Of a stretch of 51,381 nucleotides of DNA, positions 6,353 to 15,252 are shown piece by piece. The stretch lies in assembly GCA_000435335.1 (NCBI GenBank), contig FR891336.1, positions 1-51,381 on the forward strand, written 5' to 3'. Position numbers and translations under genes: made by a program. Below the pieces are notes generated by a model. That model made no database searches and was not told the origin of the DNA. It saw only the letters and a program-made list of their open reading frames with translations. Numbering within the stretch: position 1 is the first letter of the stretch; every line of letters starts with the position of its first letter. Origin of the DNA: Clostridium sp. CAG:964. Lineage in GTDB: Bacteria; Bacillota; Clostridia; Oscillospirales; Acutalibacteraceae.

Positions 6353-9300
6353 TTACTGTTCATTAAAATTTTGATTTAATAACTCCTCAAAGGAATTAAA
6401 TTTATAATCGCAAAGCTGTTTGCATATTTCATCAACATATCCTACGTTTTTCCAAAGGTCATAGTTGCCAATTACAATAAGTCTTTTTTTAGCACGAGAA
6501 ACCGCAACATTGATTATATTAGGCTTTTGCCCAACCCAATTGGCAGCAGCCTTGCCGGAATCGCTTCCATCGCACCCAAGCACTAAAATAACTTCTTCTG
6601 CCTCTTTTCCTTGAAAGGTATGTATTGTTCCACTGGCAATATCAGAGCTTTTAACAATAGGTTTTATTTTAGCGTTAACTGTGGTGAACGGAGTGATTAT
6701 AAATACATTTGCATTAGCTTTATTTTGTTTAATATGCGTAACTATATCCTTTATCACCTCAGTTTGTTTTTCTACTGAGTGGTCCTTATTGCCTTTTTCT
6801 TTTCCTTTAATATCAATCCAAGCAGAACAAGGGAAAACAAGCTCGCTAAGGTTATTTCCACCAGGGGTTTTGTTAATCATTCTGTTGTTATAGGCAATTT
6901 TGTTTGATATATCAAACATTGGGCTTTGACACCTTCGATGTATTATTAAAGGGCAACCTAGCCAAATACTGTTGTTGCTATACCCTCCATAAATATTAGC
7001 ATTGTCAGCTAACATTTGGACAGATAAATCTGGAGCACGGTAAATTGTTAGGTTGTTATCCTTTATTTTTAGTTTTGCAATTTGTTTTATAAATTCTTTA
7101 GGAATAGAAAATATTGGTTCAACTTGAAGTGGGTCACCAACAACTATTGCTTCTTGAGCACGCCATATAGAACCAACCGCACTGTGTGGAGTAGCTTGCC
7201 CTGCTTCATCTATAATTAGAGTACCTAATTCTCCCTTGCCAACTCTTCCTAAAAAGTTGCTTGCTGCTGCAAATGTTGTTGACACAACAGGTACAACCAA
7301 AAGCAGTGTGTTTAGCAAGGTTGAATAAAACTCGTTTACATCCGAACCTGCAAAATTAAAGGGGGTATTCCAATAGTTGCAGAGTAGGTCTATGTTGGTT
7401 CTCACACATTTACTGGATAGTACAAAAGCTTTATTTAACATAAGTGCTTTATAAAATAATTCCTCTCTTAACTTATCGTACTCATCGTTCGTCCAAGGAC
7501 ACGAAGATTGTGAGATGCCATTAGTCTCTATGTTATCCCAAAAAGTACTATCAGTAACTGCTTCATATTTATCCTTGATTTGACATACAGTTTGTTTCTC
7601 ATTTAGTATGTCTTTTTTTAGTTCTTTTATTTTACGCTGTATATCATTTTTACTGCTTATTAAAGATTCAAGATACAATTTATTATTATTGATTTGCAGG
7701 CTTATATTCTCAGAGATGTTGTAAGTAATAAAATATTGCTGTACCTCATTATCGATTAATAATTTCCAAAGAACACGCTTAATTGAAATAATATTGCCTT
7801 TTGGAGGTTTATATGTTAGCCATTTATAAAGCTTTAACTTTGAAGGGGGAACACGAGAACCCAATGCATTTAATGTTGCTTGACAATGGGAGTACTGTTG
7901 TTCAAGGTTAAATTTGCAATTATTAAGCATTTGAAGTTTAACTTCTATATTTTTTTCTTCTGATGTTAAATTTTCCAGTTCGATTTTTCTCGTTGAAAGC
8001 TTCTGTATACTAGTGGATAATTGATTGAAATCTTGTTTAATAATTTCACGATAATTAACAACTTTATTATATATTTCGTTAAAATTTCCGCACGCTTCTT
8101 TCCAATCACTATAGGAATTATGGTTATTTTCATAGTAATTTTTTAAAGTTGAAAAGCCTGAGCTATCACACCAAAATTTTGCCACGAATTCTTTTATATT
8201 TTCTTGTTTACCCAATGCAACCGATATTAGACCGAAAGCAGGTTCGCTATCTTGATTATCTTTGCTGATTAGTTTACTTGCAATATCGCCAAAATATGTA
8301 TTGTCTTGATTTTTTGAAAACAAGCCGGTTTTGTCATCCGTTATCGATTTTGGTAACTCTTTAGAAAGATTTTCAACAGCAGCATTGTTGTTTGAAGCAA
8401 CAATTATACTATATTTGCATATATCTTTACTCTTGTTTTCTAACTCATACCAAATTGAATGTTTGGTATCGATAGGACAGCATAATTTGCAGGCTTTTGA
8501 ATCAAAAGCATCATCAGGGGACCCATATTCGGACAGGAGCTTAGCTCGTTGTACGACATTAGAAGCGATTATCTCTTTCAGTAGGGTAGTCTTTCCAGTC
8601 CCCGGAGGACCATTTACAGAAAAAATGTCTTCTTCGTAAGATGTAGCGATATTTATTGCTATTTGTTGCATTAGTCCAGGGTGGTATTTTGATGGCCACA
8701 ATCCCATAGGAAATTTTTCAGGAGAGAGCCATTTTACCATATTTTCAGGATTGTTATTGATTTCAACCCTATTATTTTTTTGAATGTTGGATTCGTCACA
8801 CGCACAAATAAAATCTAAAAGTATATTCGGTATATTAGTATCATTTCTTATCTTGTGTAAGTCCCACCCATAACAATCTGTACTAATTGGGCTGTATTTG
8901 GAGTTTGATTTAATATAATAAGCTAATATAGGCTTACCATAACACATCTTTTCTTTCACATTTAATGTAGTACCAATTTTAGAGAAAACAAAATCAAGAA
9001 GCCCCTTAATTTCATTTAATGTGTATTGATGTTTCTTAAATTCTTCTACCGTCTTATAGCCTTTTTGATATTCATCAACTATAGAGCTATTTATGTCACG
9101 TTGAAATTTATTAAAATCTCTACTGTCTAAATCTATATCTAGTGTTTTTTTATTAATTGCCTTATATACAGCCCACATAAATTTTGACATAGCAAATGAG
9201 GTACAAGTACATTTCTTTTTTGAATCGAAGATTAGAGTTCCGTCTGTATTAAATGTAAGGCAGAGTAAAAACACTTCGGAGTTATCTTTCTCAATGGTAT

Positions 9301-9589
9301 TATCTGTATAGTCTACATTGCATTTTTTTAGGAGATTTTCTATAACTTCATCTGTTTTCATTTTACCATAATATACTTGATAAAACGCCTTCTTAGATTC
9401 CTTTTGATAAAGACACGTATTTCTTTTTTTGTTCCAAGGAATATCTTCTTGGCTTTCTAGTAAAATAAGTTCACTTTTGTTGTTGCTTTCCGGATTAATA
9501 AATTCCAAAAAAGAAAGCACATTCCAATAACTTAAAATCTTCTTAGCAGTTTCTTCTCTATCTGTATTATTGTTAAAGTTGCTGTTCAT
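6353..9589 (-). CDS. Superfamily 1 helicase/ATPase (COG1112-type), defence-like
   Basis: About 1078 residues from the preferred ATG at 9589 (GGGGG ribosome site). Walker A GPPGTGKTTLLKEI lies at about 324-337, Walker B LIIDEAGQA with GDPLQVEP at about 790-820, the late motif TFQGKEAEEV at about 990 and VAVSRAKKR at about 1028: the full UvrD/Upf1-like AAA_11/AAA_12 set. A roughly 450-residue insertion with coiled-coil stretches separates motifs I and II, and the N-terminal 320 residues are unassigned. COG1112 helicases occur in anti-phage systems such as Mokosh. Forms an operon with the RES gene downstream. An in-frame upstream ATG (9745) would add a hydrophobic 52-residue stretch overlapping a promoter and is not preferred. 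Base composition is markedly AT-rich. Confidence 0.85.
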   Translation of the reverse strand: MNSNFNNNTDREETAKKILSYWNVLSFLEFINPESNNKSELILLESQEDIPWNKKRNTCLYQKESKKAFYQVYYGKMKTDEVIENLLKKCNVDYTDNTIEKDNSEVFLLCLTFNTDGTLIFDSKKKCTCTSFAMSKFMWAVYKAINKKTLDIDLDSRDFNKFQRDINSSIVDEYQKGYKTVEEFKKHQYTLNEIKGLLDFVFSKIGTTLNVKEKMCYGKPILAYYIKSNSKYSPISTDCYGWDLHKIRNDTNIPNILLDFICACDESNIQKNNRVEINNNPENMVKWLSPEKFPMGLWPSKYHPGLMQQIAINIATSYEEDIFSVNGPPGTGKTTLLKEIIASNVVQRAKLLSEYGSPDDAFDSKACKLCCPIDTKHSIWYELENKSKDICKYSIIVASNNNAAVENLSKELPKSITDDKTGLFSKNQDNTYFGDIASKLISKDNQDSEPAFGLISVALGKQENIKEFVAKFWCDSSGFSTLKNYYENNHNSYSDWKEACGNFNEIYNKVVNYREIIKQDFNQLSTSIQKLSTRKIELENLTSEEKNIEVKLQMLNNCKFNLEQQYSHCQATLNALGSRVPPSKLKLYKWLTYKPPKGNIISIKRVLWKLLIDNEVQQYFITYNISENISLQINNNKLYLESLISSKNDIQRKIKELKKDILNEKQTVCQIKDKYEAVTDSTFWDNIETNGISQSSCPWTNDEYDKLREELFYKALMLNKAFVLSSKCVRTNIDLLCNYWNTPFNFAGSDVNEFYSTLLNTLLLVVPVVSTTFAAASNFLGRVGKGELGTLIIDEAGQATPHSAVGSIWRAQEAIVVGDPLQVEPIFSIPKEFIKQIAKLKIKDNNLTIYRAPDLSVQMLADNANIYGGYSNNSIWLGCPLIIHRRCQSPMFDISNKIAYNNRMINKTPGGNNLSELVFPCSAWIDIKGKEKGNKDHSVEKQTEVIKDIVTHIKQNKANANVFIITPFTTVNAKIKPIVKSSDIASGTIHTFQGKEAEEVILVLGCDGSDSGKAAANWVGQKPNIINVAVSRAKKRLIVIGNYDLWKNVGYVDEICKQLCDYKFNSFEELLNQNFNEQ

Positions 9590-9659
9590 AATAACCCCCA
9601 AAAGACACATAACTAGATAATATAAAATACAAAAAAATACAAATTTTCCCCTTTTATAA

Positions 9660-9688
9660 TTGACAAACGGCAAAAAGTGTAGTATAAT
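9660..9688 (+). promoter_or_regulatory. Consensus sigma-A promoter, divergent from helicase gene
   Basis: TTGACA 9660-9665, 17-nt spacer, TATAAT 9683-9688. This is one of the best promoter matches in the window. It reads away from the helicase gene into a short RNA without a convincing protein. Confidence 0.85.
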
Positions 9689-9694
9689 ATAACC

Positions 9695-9899
9695 GTAAAC
9701 AAAAAAATAAAAGCATCCACAGCCCACTGAATGTTTCGCCGACAATCAGCAGGCATACGCTATTAGAGTTAAAGCAGAACTCGTAATAACTTGTGAACGC
9801 TATTAATATCCTGTATATTATATAGGGTTGAAATAGATTTGTCAAGGAAGTTCGTACACTCTTTTAGCACATTGGGTTGTACGAGCTTTCTTTTTGTTT
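9695..9899 (+). ncRNA. Unassigned ~200-nt structured RNA
   Basis: It starts from the consensus promoter at 9660-9688 and ends at a hairpin (GTTCGTACA 9850-9858 with TGTACGAGC 9878-9886) followed by a T-rich tract. The two ends also pair with each other: AAAGC 9710-9714 with GCTTT 9885-9889, and ACAGCCCA 9719-9726 with TGGGTTGT 9873-9880. This gives a long rod whose closing stem competes with the terminator hairpin. A closed rod of about 200 nt resembles 6S-type architecture, but a better 6S candidate is present at 222-400. Its position divergent from the helicase-RES operon also allows a regulatory or system-specific role. Confidence 0.55.
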
Positions 9900-10317
9900 C
9901 AATTTTTAAAACTAAATCCCCGGAACATAGTAACTATACAAAGGCTCAGTCTTAACAGTACCGCCAAGACCTCGACGCATTAGCAGTCAAGCTGTTCTCT
10001 TGAGTGAGAGCTTCCTAACACAACAGTTGCGAAATTGATGTGAACCGAAAGCGTGCCAGTTTAAATTTGCTCCATCACAACAAATTTAAAGCTGCTACTT
10101 AGACGAGTTGGATAAGAGCTGCTAATACTCTGATTAATACGTTTGTTAATCGGCACAGTTAAACAATGAAAGTCGAGGAGACTTCAGAAGTGCAAAACTC
10201 ATAAATCGCTGTATTGCGTGAGCTGACTGTGGCGTTGGATAGGTTAAATTATTATGTTACCGGATTATAAATAAATACACTTAAACAAGCCCACCCAAGT
10301 GTGCTTGTTTAAAAAAG
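9900..10317 (-). other. Hairpin-rich stretch behind tRNA(fMet), no gene
   Basis: No coding frame. Several stems are visible: TTTAAATTTG/CAAATTTAAA (about 10070-10090), GATTAA/TTAATC (about 10132-10150), CTCTT/GAGAG (about 9996-10009), and AAACAAGC/GCTTGTTT (about 10283-10310). The last is next to the tRNA and may be its terminator. The strand is uncertain; on the minus strand it would be read through from the tRNA promoter. I searched for the RNase P, tmRNA and SRP RNA signatures that I know and found none. Confidence 0.4.
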
Positions 10318-10393
<76 letters not shown>

Positions 10394-10428
10394 ATATTTA
10401 ATTTGCCGCCGCTTCATACAGCTTTATT

Positions 10429-10457
10429 ATTATAGCCTATTTTATTTAATGTGTCAA
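10429..10457 (-). promoter_or_regulatory. Promoter of tRNA-fMet
   Basis: On the minus strand TTGACA (10457-10452), 17-nt spacer, TATAAT (10434-10429), about 35 nt before the tRNA. Confidence 0.85.
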
Positions 10458-10907
10458 CTGTTTTTTTAAATTTTTTATTAATTGATTTTCGTAGGCTTTT
10501 CCTGTGCTTTTATTTTGATTTTTAAAAGCCTTTTGGCTTTATTTATTGCAATTAATTATACGGTGCTTTCAGTGCCTTATTACATTGATTATATGCTGCT
10601 GCGGCTATAAACAAACAGCCGACATATTCATTAAGAGTGGGCAGTGACAGGGGCTTTATTGGATTTTAAATACAGCACCTGTATAGAAAGAAAATGTTTG
10701 TGAAGAAAGGTTAAATAAAAGAAGCCTTGATGTGTGTATAAATGAAATTTTTGTTGCTGTTACAAAATAAAACGGTGCTTTAAGTAAAAAATTTAAGTTA
10801 ATCAGTTAAATATGTCAATTAAAATGTGCTAAAATATTGCAAAATGCTTTTATTCTTTTAGCTAATGTGGTATAATCTAGTCGAATATATCTAAATGGGG
10901 GTATAGT
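10458..10907 (+). promoter_or_regulatory. Intergenic stretch with extended -10 at 10868-10876
   Basis: 450 A/T-rich bases without a gene. A small hairpin AAAGCC/GGCTTT lies near 10525-10540. The only clear signal is TGGTATAAT (extended -10) at 10868-10876, 31 nt before the next ATG, with no good -35. Confidence 0.5.
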
Positions 10908-11498
10908 ATGATTGTTCATGATATAACCAAGGAGCTAACCTCAACGCCGGTTTATGAGGGAGATCCTATTACGGATTTTCAATGGGTTACAAGAATTGAC
11001 TGCGGTGAGGACTATAATTTGTCCAAAATAAAATTTTGTAACCATGCCGGAACTCATATTGATACGCCAAAGCATTTTTTTGATGACGGAAATACTATAA
11101 CCGATTACCAAATGAATCGATTTTACGGTAACTGCACTGTGGTAGAGGCAAAGCACCCTTTAACGGGTGAGGATATGGAAAAAATACTTCCCTTTTGCTG
11201 CAAAAAAATTCTTTTTAAAGGCGTAGGGGAAGGTATTCTTACATTAAGTGCAGTGTTTGTTATGGGTGAGTATGATGTTGAAATGGTTGGCACTGAAAAT
11301 GCTTCAATTGCCTATGAGAGTGAAGAATATGCTGTGCACCGTGAGTTGGCCTTAAAAGATATTTTAATAATTGAAAATCTTGACCTGTCGCAAATAGCTA
11401 CAGGCAGCTACATATTGGCGGCATTGCCGCTTAAAATAGAGGGTGCCGAGGCCGCACCGACCAGGGCGATTTTGCTTGAGCAGGAATTAGGGCTGTAG
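10908..11498 (+). CDS. Cyclase-family metal hydrolase (kynurenine formamidase-like)
   Basis: A 196-residue protein of the PF04199 family. The metal-binding signature HAGTHIDTPKHFF at about residues 46-58 (HxGTHxDxPxH) and a late EGAEAAPTRA segment are typical. Members hydrolyse N-formylkynurenine, isatin or similar cyclic amides; the substrate here cannot be read from sequence. GGGGG precedes the ATG by 7 nt. First gene of a plus-strand cluster with a lipoprotein, a HAD phosphatase and queH, with gaps of 24 to 86 nt. No tryptophan-degradation genes are nearby, so the kynurenine role is doubtful. Confidence 0.8.
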   Translation: MIVHDITKELTSTPVYEGDPITDFQWVTRIDCGEDYNLSKIKFCNHAGTHIDTPKHFFDDGNTITDYQMNRFYGNCTVVEAKHPLTGEDMEKILPFCCKKILFKGVGEGILTLSAVFVMGEYDVEMVGTENASIAYESEEYAVHRELALKDILIIENLDLSQIATGSYILAALPLKIEGAEAAPTRAILLEQELGL

Positions 11499-11555
11499 TC
11501 TTACGCAAATAGGCTATAGCACTTTAAGATACCGGTTGCAATGGAGATGTTGAAT

Positions 11556-13418
11556 TTGAAGATAATTAAAGCTACAGCAAAGCTGACGCTTACAGCACTG
11601 CTTATCATAGCGGCGGCAGTAGTGTTAAGCGGCTGCGGAGAAATAAATACTCAGGTAGAAAATCTGATGAAAATTACAAACGACTTTGTAGGCGAGCGTG
11701 TAGTAACCTTGAAGCTGGACGGAGATATGGCTGTAAATAAAGATAAGTCAGATCAACTAAAAACAGTTATTAAAGAGGGCTGTCCGGATAATTTAAGCTA
11801 TCGTACAGAGGTTGCTGACGGAAGATATAACTGTGTGTTTGTGCTTTCCTTTACTTCGCTGGAGGAATACAAAACAAAGGTTGCCGGAATTATAGGCAGA
11901 CAGATTTCTGTTGCATACGGATATACCGACACAGTACTGGCAAAGGGTACATATTACCAAGAGGATTATGACGGTATGGAGCTTGTAAAATGGCTTACCG
12001 ATGACCTTTATCAAAAGGGCTATAAGGATATTAACCTTGATGTGCAGTCAACCTCAAATGTAGTTAAGTATAATAATGAGGTTTTAAGCAGTAAAACCTC
12101 TGTAATGAATACCTCTACAATAAAGGGCGAGCCTGTACACAGCGTTACGGTAAGCACAGTGAATCACAAAAACAGCGTTTATGACAGAAGTATGGTTTTA
12201 TCTGTTCCAAAGTCAACCTATGATAAGCTGGGTGAGTCCTTAAAAACCCTAATGACCTCACGCACAAATTCCGACGGAAAAGGCAGTTGGTCAGAAAATA
12301 ACGGCTATATGGATTATACTGTAGATTATAAAAACATAGATATTGAAAGGCTGCAGCAATATACACAGCTGTTTTTGGACTGCCGCAACGAAAATATATA
12401 TTATGGCGACCAAAATCAGAGCAGTACGCCTTTAGCAGAGCAGCTTGTATTTGAGGAAAGAATAAATTTATTGGGCTTTGTTTCCGACACAAAGGAAAAT
12501 GTAATTATGAGCTATAACTACACCCTGCCGGAGGAAACTACCCATGGTGAGGGAGTAGAGTTGAAAAACGGCGAATGGCAGACCTGCGGTGAATGGGCTA
12601 ACAGTACCTATAAAATAAATAACACCAACGGTAATTTTGATATACGAATACCTGACGGTATGCAGTACAGTGTTAAATGCATAAATGTAGCCCTTACATC
12701 TATAGGCAACAATGCCTTTAAAAGAGTGGTCGACTTTGTATATGACAGAAACACAGGTGAAAAGGGACTTGATTATGCTTATGGCTTTTTGACGGATAAG
12801 GGCTTTACTGTGTCAAAGGAGTCGATATCAGAGGGAATTGTTTGCAGAGTAACCCAGCAGGGCACAGCACCTGATATAAGTAATGCCGTAGGTGATTTGT
12901 TTGGAAGCGGCAATACCTTTGAAAGCACACGCCATACAAACGATATGTCGGTTGTAACCGACCTGAATGTTCGTGATACTATAAATATAAGTCATATGCT
13001 TACAGGTGCCAACAGTAATATAGATATGCACTACACCGTAAAAAGCGAATGCGGAGAAAGCATAAGAAAGGTAACAGTAGACAATAAAAGCGGCGACAAG
13101 GGAGCTGAAACAAATTTAAACAGCGACCAAAGCTACACCTCAACCGTAAACGGCGGTAATTTTATTTTCAGCTACAGTGCCACCGAGGCTAACCCTCCGG
13201 GGGTTGCGGTGTATTGCGTAATTTGCGGTGCAATAGTCATACCGGCTCTGCTGATAATCACCCTGCTGTTCAGGCATAACCAAAGGCTGAAATACAAAGA
13301 GGCAATGAAACAGCTGGCGGCGGTTAAAAACAAAGGTCAAAGAAATCAGGAGGATACAGACAGCAGTGAAGCTGTTGATAATAATGACAGTATAAATGAT
13401 GATTTTTTTAATTTATAA
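11556..13418 (+). CDS. Lipoprotein with C-terminal membrane anchor, unknown function
   Basis: About 620 residues. An N-terminal signal with lipobox VLSGC puts the lipidated Cys at residue 27. A large polar extracytoplasmic region follows, then a transmembrane segment (about residues 549-572, VYCVICGAIVIPALLI) and a basic then acidic cytoplasmic tail. Start: the TTG at 11556 has GGAG 9 nt upstream; earlier ATGs at 11541 and 11547 lie before or on that site. I recognise no domain. Repeated short segments near 35-85 and 120-180 (residue, beta-rich) suggest a folded ectodomain. Being anchored at both ends is unusual. Sits 57 nt behind the cyclase gene. Confidence 0.8.
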   Translation: MKIIKATAKLTLTALLIIAAAVVLSGCGEINTQVENLMKITNDFVGERVVTLKLDGDMAVNKDKSDQLKTVIKEGCPDNLSYRTEVADGRYNCVFVLSFTSLEEYKTKVAGIIGRQISVAYGYTDTVLAKGTYYQEDYDGMELVKWLTDDLYQKGYKDINLDVQSTSNVVKYNNEVLSSKTSVMNTSTIKGEPVHSVTVSTVNHKNSVYDRSMVLSVPKSTYDKLGESLKTLMTSRTNSDGKGSWSENNGYMDYTVDYKNIDIERLQQYTQLFLDCRNENIYYGDQNQSSTPLAEQLVFEERINLLGFVSDTKENVIMSYNYTLPEETTHGEGVELKNGEWQTCGEWANSTYKINNTNGNFDIRIPDGMQYSVKCINVALTSIGNNAFKRVVDFVYDRNTGEKGLDYAYGFLTDKGFTVSKESISEGIVCRVTQQGTAPDISNAVGDLFGSGNTFESTRHTNDMSVVTDLNVRDTINISHMLTGANSNIDMHYTVKSECGESIRKVTVDNKSGDKGAETNLNSDQSYTSTVNGGNFIFSYSATEANPPGVAVYCVICGAIVIPALLIITLLFRHNQRLKYKEAMKQLAAVKNKGQRNQEDTDSSEAVDNNDSINDDFFNL

Positions 13419-13441
13419 ATAAGAACAGGAGAAATGAAAAA

Positions 13442-14089
13442 ATGTACAAATATGCAGTGTTTGATTTAGACGGAACATTGGCAAATACATTGGAGGATTT
13501 AGCCAACGCAGTTAATTATGCACTTGAGAAAAACGGTTACAAAGCATATCCTGTTGAGGCATATAAACAAATGGTAGGCTCCGGAATTGTAAATTTAGTG
13601 AAAAAGGCCTCCGGCAGTGAAGATGAGAATGTAATAAAAACGCTAAAGACGGATTTTGACTGCTATTACAGCAGGCATACGGTAGATAAAACCTGCCGCT
13701 ACAGCGGCGGTAGTGAAATGCTGAAAAAGCTGCAAAAGCATGGGGTAACGCTTGCAGTGCTTTCAAACAAGCCCGACGCATTTGTTGAAAGTATACTGGG
13801 CAAGCTGTTTCCGGACATTTTCTTTGCAAAGGCGTGGGGAAAAAAAGAGGGCTTTGACATAAAGCCAAACCCTGCATCGCTGAATGCTATGCTTAAAGAG
13901 CTGAACGCTGACAAATCACAGGTTGTTTATGTAGGTGACAGTAATGTTGATGTGTTTACTGCACAAAACGGACAGGTTGGATTTATAGGCTGTGCGTGGG
14001 GCTTTAGGGGCGAACAGGAGCTTTTGGAGGCAGGAGCTGTAAATGTAGCCCGCACCTGCGGACAGCTGGCGGATATGATTTTGGCATAA
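13442..14089 (+). CDS. HAD phosphatase, phosphoglycolate phosphatase-like
   Basis: A 215-residue HAD hydrolase with a helical cap. Motif I FDLDGTLANT (8-17), motif II VLSNKPD (about 109), motif III Lys in the IKPNP region (about 140) and motif IV YVGDSNVDV (about 162) are all present, so it should be active. The closest type is Gph, which removes phosphate from 2-phosphoglycolate, but substrate assignments in this superfamily are weak. AGGAG lies about 10 nt before the ATG, and the lipoprotein gene ends 23 nt upstream. Confidence 0.85.
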   Translation: MYKYAVFDLDGTLANTLEDLANAVNYALEKNGYKAYPVEAYKQMVGSGIVNLVKKASGSEDENVIKTLKTDFDCYYSRHTVDKTCRYSGGSEMLKKLQKHGVTLAVLSNKPDAFVESILGKLFPDIFFAKAWGKKEGFDIKPNPASLNAMLKELNADKSQVVYVGDSNVDVFTAQNGQVGFIGCAWGFRGEQELLEAGAVNVARTCGQLADMILA

Positions 14090-14174
14090 TACTTAAAAAG
14101 CAAGTAAATAAAAGCATGGTATATTCCTTAATAAATTTATGGCTTGCAACATTTTTACGGCAGGAGTAATCGAG

Positions 14175-14813
14175 TTGAATAAAATTAATTATCAAAAAAT
14201 ACTTGACGAAGAAATTGAAAAAATTAAAAAGGCCGGTGCTGTGCCAACGCTTCTGCTGCATAGCTGCTGTGCTCCCTGCAGCAGCTATGTAATAGAATAT
14301 CTGTCGGATTATTTTAATATAACCGTGTTTTATTATAACCCAAATATCTCTTTGGAAAGGGAATATCGCTACAGGGCGTCCGAGCAAAAAAGACTTATTG
14401 AAAGTATGCCTGTTAAAAATAAGGTCAGCTTTCTGGAGGGGGAGTACAGGCCTGCCGACTTTTTTGCAGTCTGTAAGGGAATGGAGGCTTGTCCCGAGGG
14501 CGGCGAACGGTGCGAAAAATGCTTTAGGCTAAGGCTGGAGGAAACTGCCTGTCAGGCGAAGGCACGGGGCTTTGATTATTTTTCTACCACGCTTACAATC
14601 AGTCCCTTGAAAAATGCACAGCTTATAAATAAAATTGGTGAGGATATTTCCCTTGAAAACGGTGTAAAATTCTTATTCAGCGACTTTAAAAAGAAAAACG
14701 GATATAAACGCTCGATAATACTGTCAAAGGAGTATAGCCTTTACCGTCAGAATTATTGCGGCTGTATATATTCCAAAAGAGAGAGCGAGCTAAAAAGCAG
14801 CAGTATGCAGTGA
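14175..14813 (+). CDS. queH: Epoxyqueuosine reductase QueH
   Basis: About 212 residues of the DUF208/QueH family, which performs the last step of queuosine tRNA modification (epoxyqueuosine to queuosine) with iron-sulfur/metal cysteines. LLHSCCAPCSSYV near the N-terminus, GGERCEKCFRLRL in the middle and YCGCIYS at the end supply the conserved cysteines. The preferred start is the TTG at 14175 with AGGAG 8 nt upstream; an in-frame ATG at 14139 has no ribosome site. It ends inside a strong terminator and closes the cluster that began at 10908. Confidence 0.9.
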   Translation: MNKINYQKILDEEIEKIKKAGAVPTLLLHSCCAPCSSYVIEYLSDYFNITVFYYNPNISLEREYRYRASEQKRLIESMPVKNKVSFLEGEYRPADFFAVCKGMEACPEGGERCEKCFRLRLEETACQAKARGFDYFSTTLTISPLKNAQLINKIGEDISLENGVKFLFSDFKKKNGYKRSIILSKEYSLYRQNYCGCIYSKRESELKSSSMQ

Positions 14814-14840
14814 ACGGTGCATACTGCTGCTTTTGTATAA
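14796..14840 (+). terminator. Terminator of the queH cluster
   Basis: AGCAGCAGTATGCA pairs with TGCATACTGCTGCT across the queH stop codon, followed by TTTTGT. A 14-bp perfect stem. Confidence 0.9.
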
Positions 14841-15117
14841 TTTAATAATAAAACTATATAATAATAAAAGAATTTTTAAAATGAACCTATCAGCGTAAGA
14901 AGCCCTGCCACTTGGAAAAATCAGGATGTTTAAATGCATATGAAATAATTTCAAGATAATTTGGTATAAAATGTATATAAAATTGTTTATACGAAATAAA
15001 AATAATTAAATTTATTGCATAAATACAGGTTTTTATTGCTTTTGCTTATAAAGTTGTTAGTGGATTTGTGTAAAATATAAAATTTAATAGCATTATAAAA
15101 AAAGTTGCGAATTTGTA

Positions 15118-15146
15118 TTGAAAACAAAAATGTGAAGTGGTAAAAT
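15118..15146 (+). promoter_or_regulatory. Promoter of the sugar ABC transporter operon
   Basis: TTGAAA 15118-15123, 17-nt spacer, TAAAAT 15141-15146, giving a leader of about 100 nt before the binding-protein ATG. The rest of 14841-15252 is A/T-rich and shows no gene or recognised riboswitch. Confidence 0.65.
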
Positions 15147-15252
15147 GACAATCAAGAGGTGGCAATGGTTAAAATAAATGTATATTTTTAACAAAGCACT
15201 TCAAAATAAGAATTGAGAAAAAATTTTTTGAGAAGAAAAGGAGAAAGGTTCG

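Noticed and set aside
9590..9745. Upstream extension of the helicase with 52 hydrophobic residues
   Set aside because: It would overlap the divergent promoter and RNA start, and has no ribosome site; the ATG at 9589 has GGGGG upstream.
9976..10000. GACGCATTAGCAGTC, similar to the end of a tmRNA tag (ALA)
   Set aside because: No tmRNA 5' or 3' tRNA-like ends, no preceding tag codons, and a stop lies just upstream in frame.
10100..10125. Minus-strand GTATTAGCAGCT, also tag-like
   Set aside because: Same reasons; the tRNA-like domain of tmRNA is absent.
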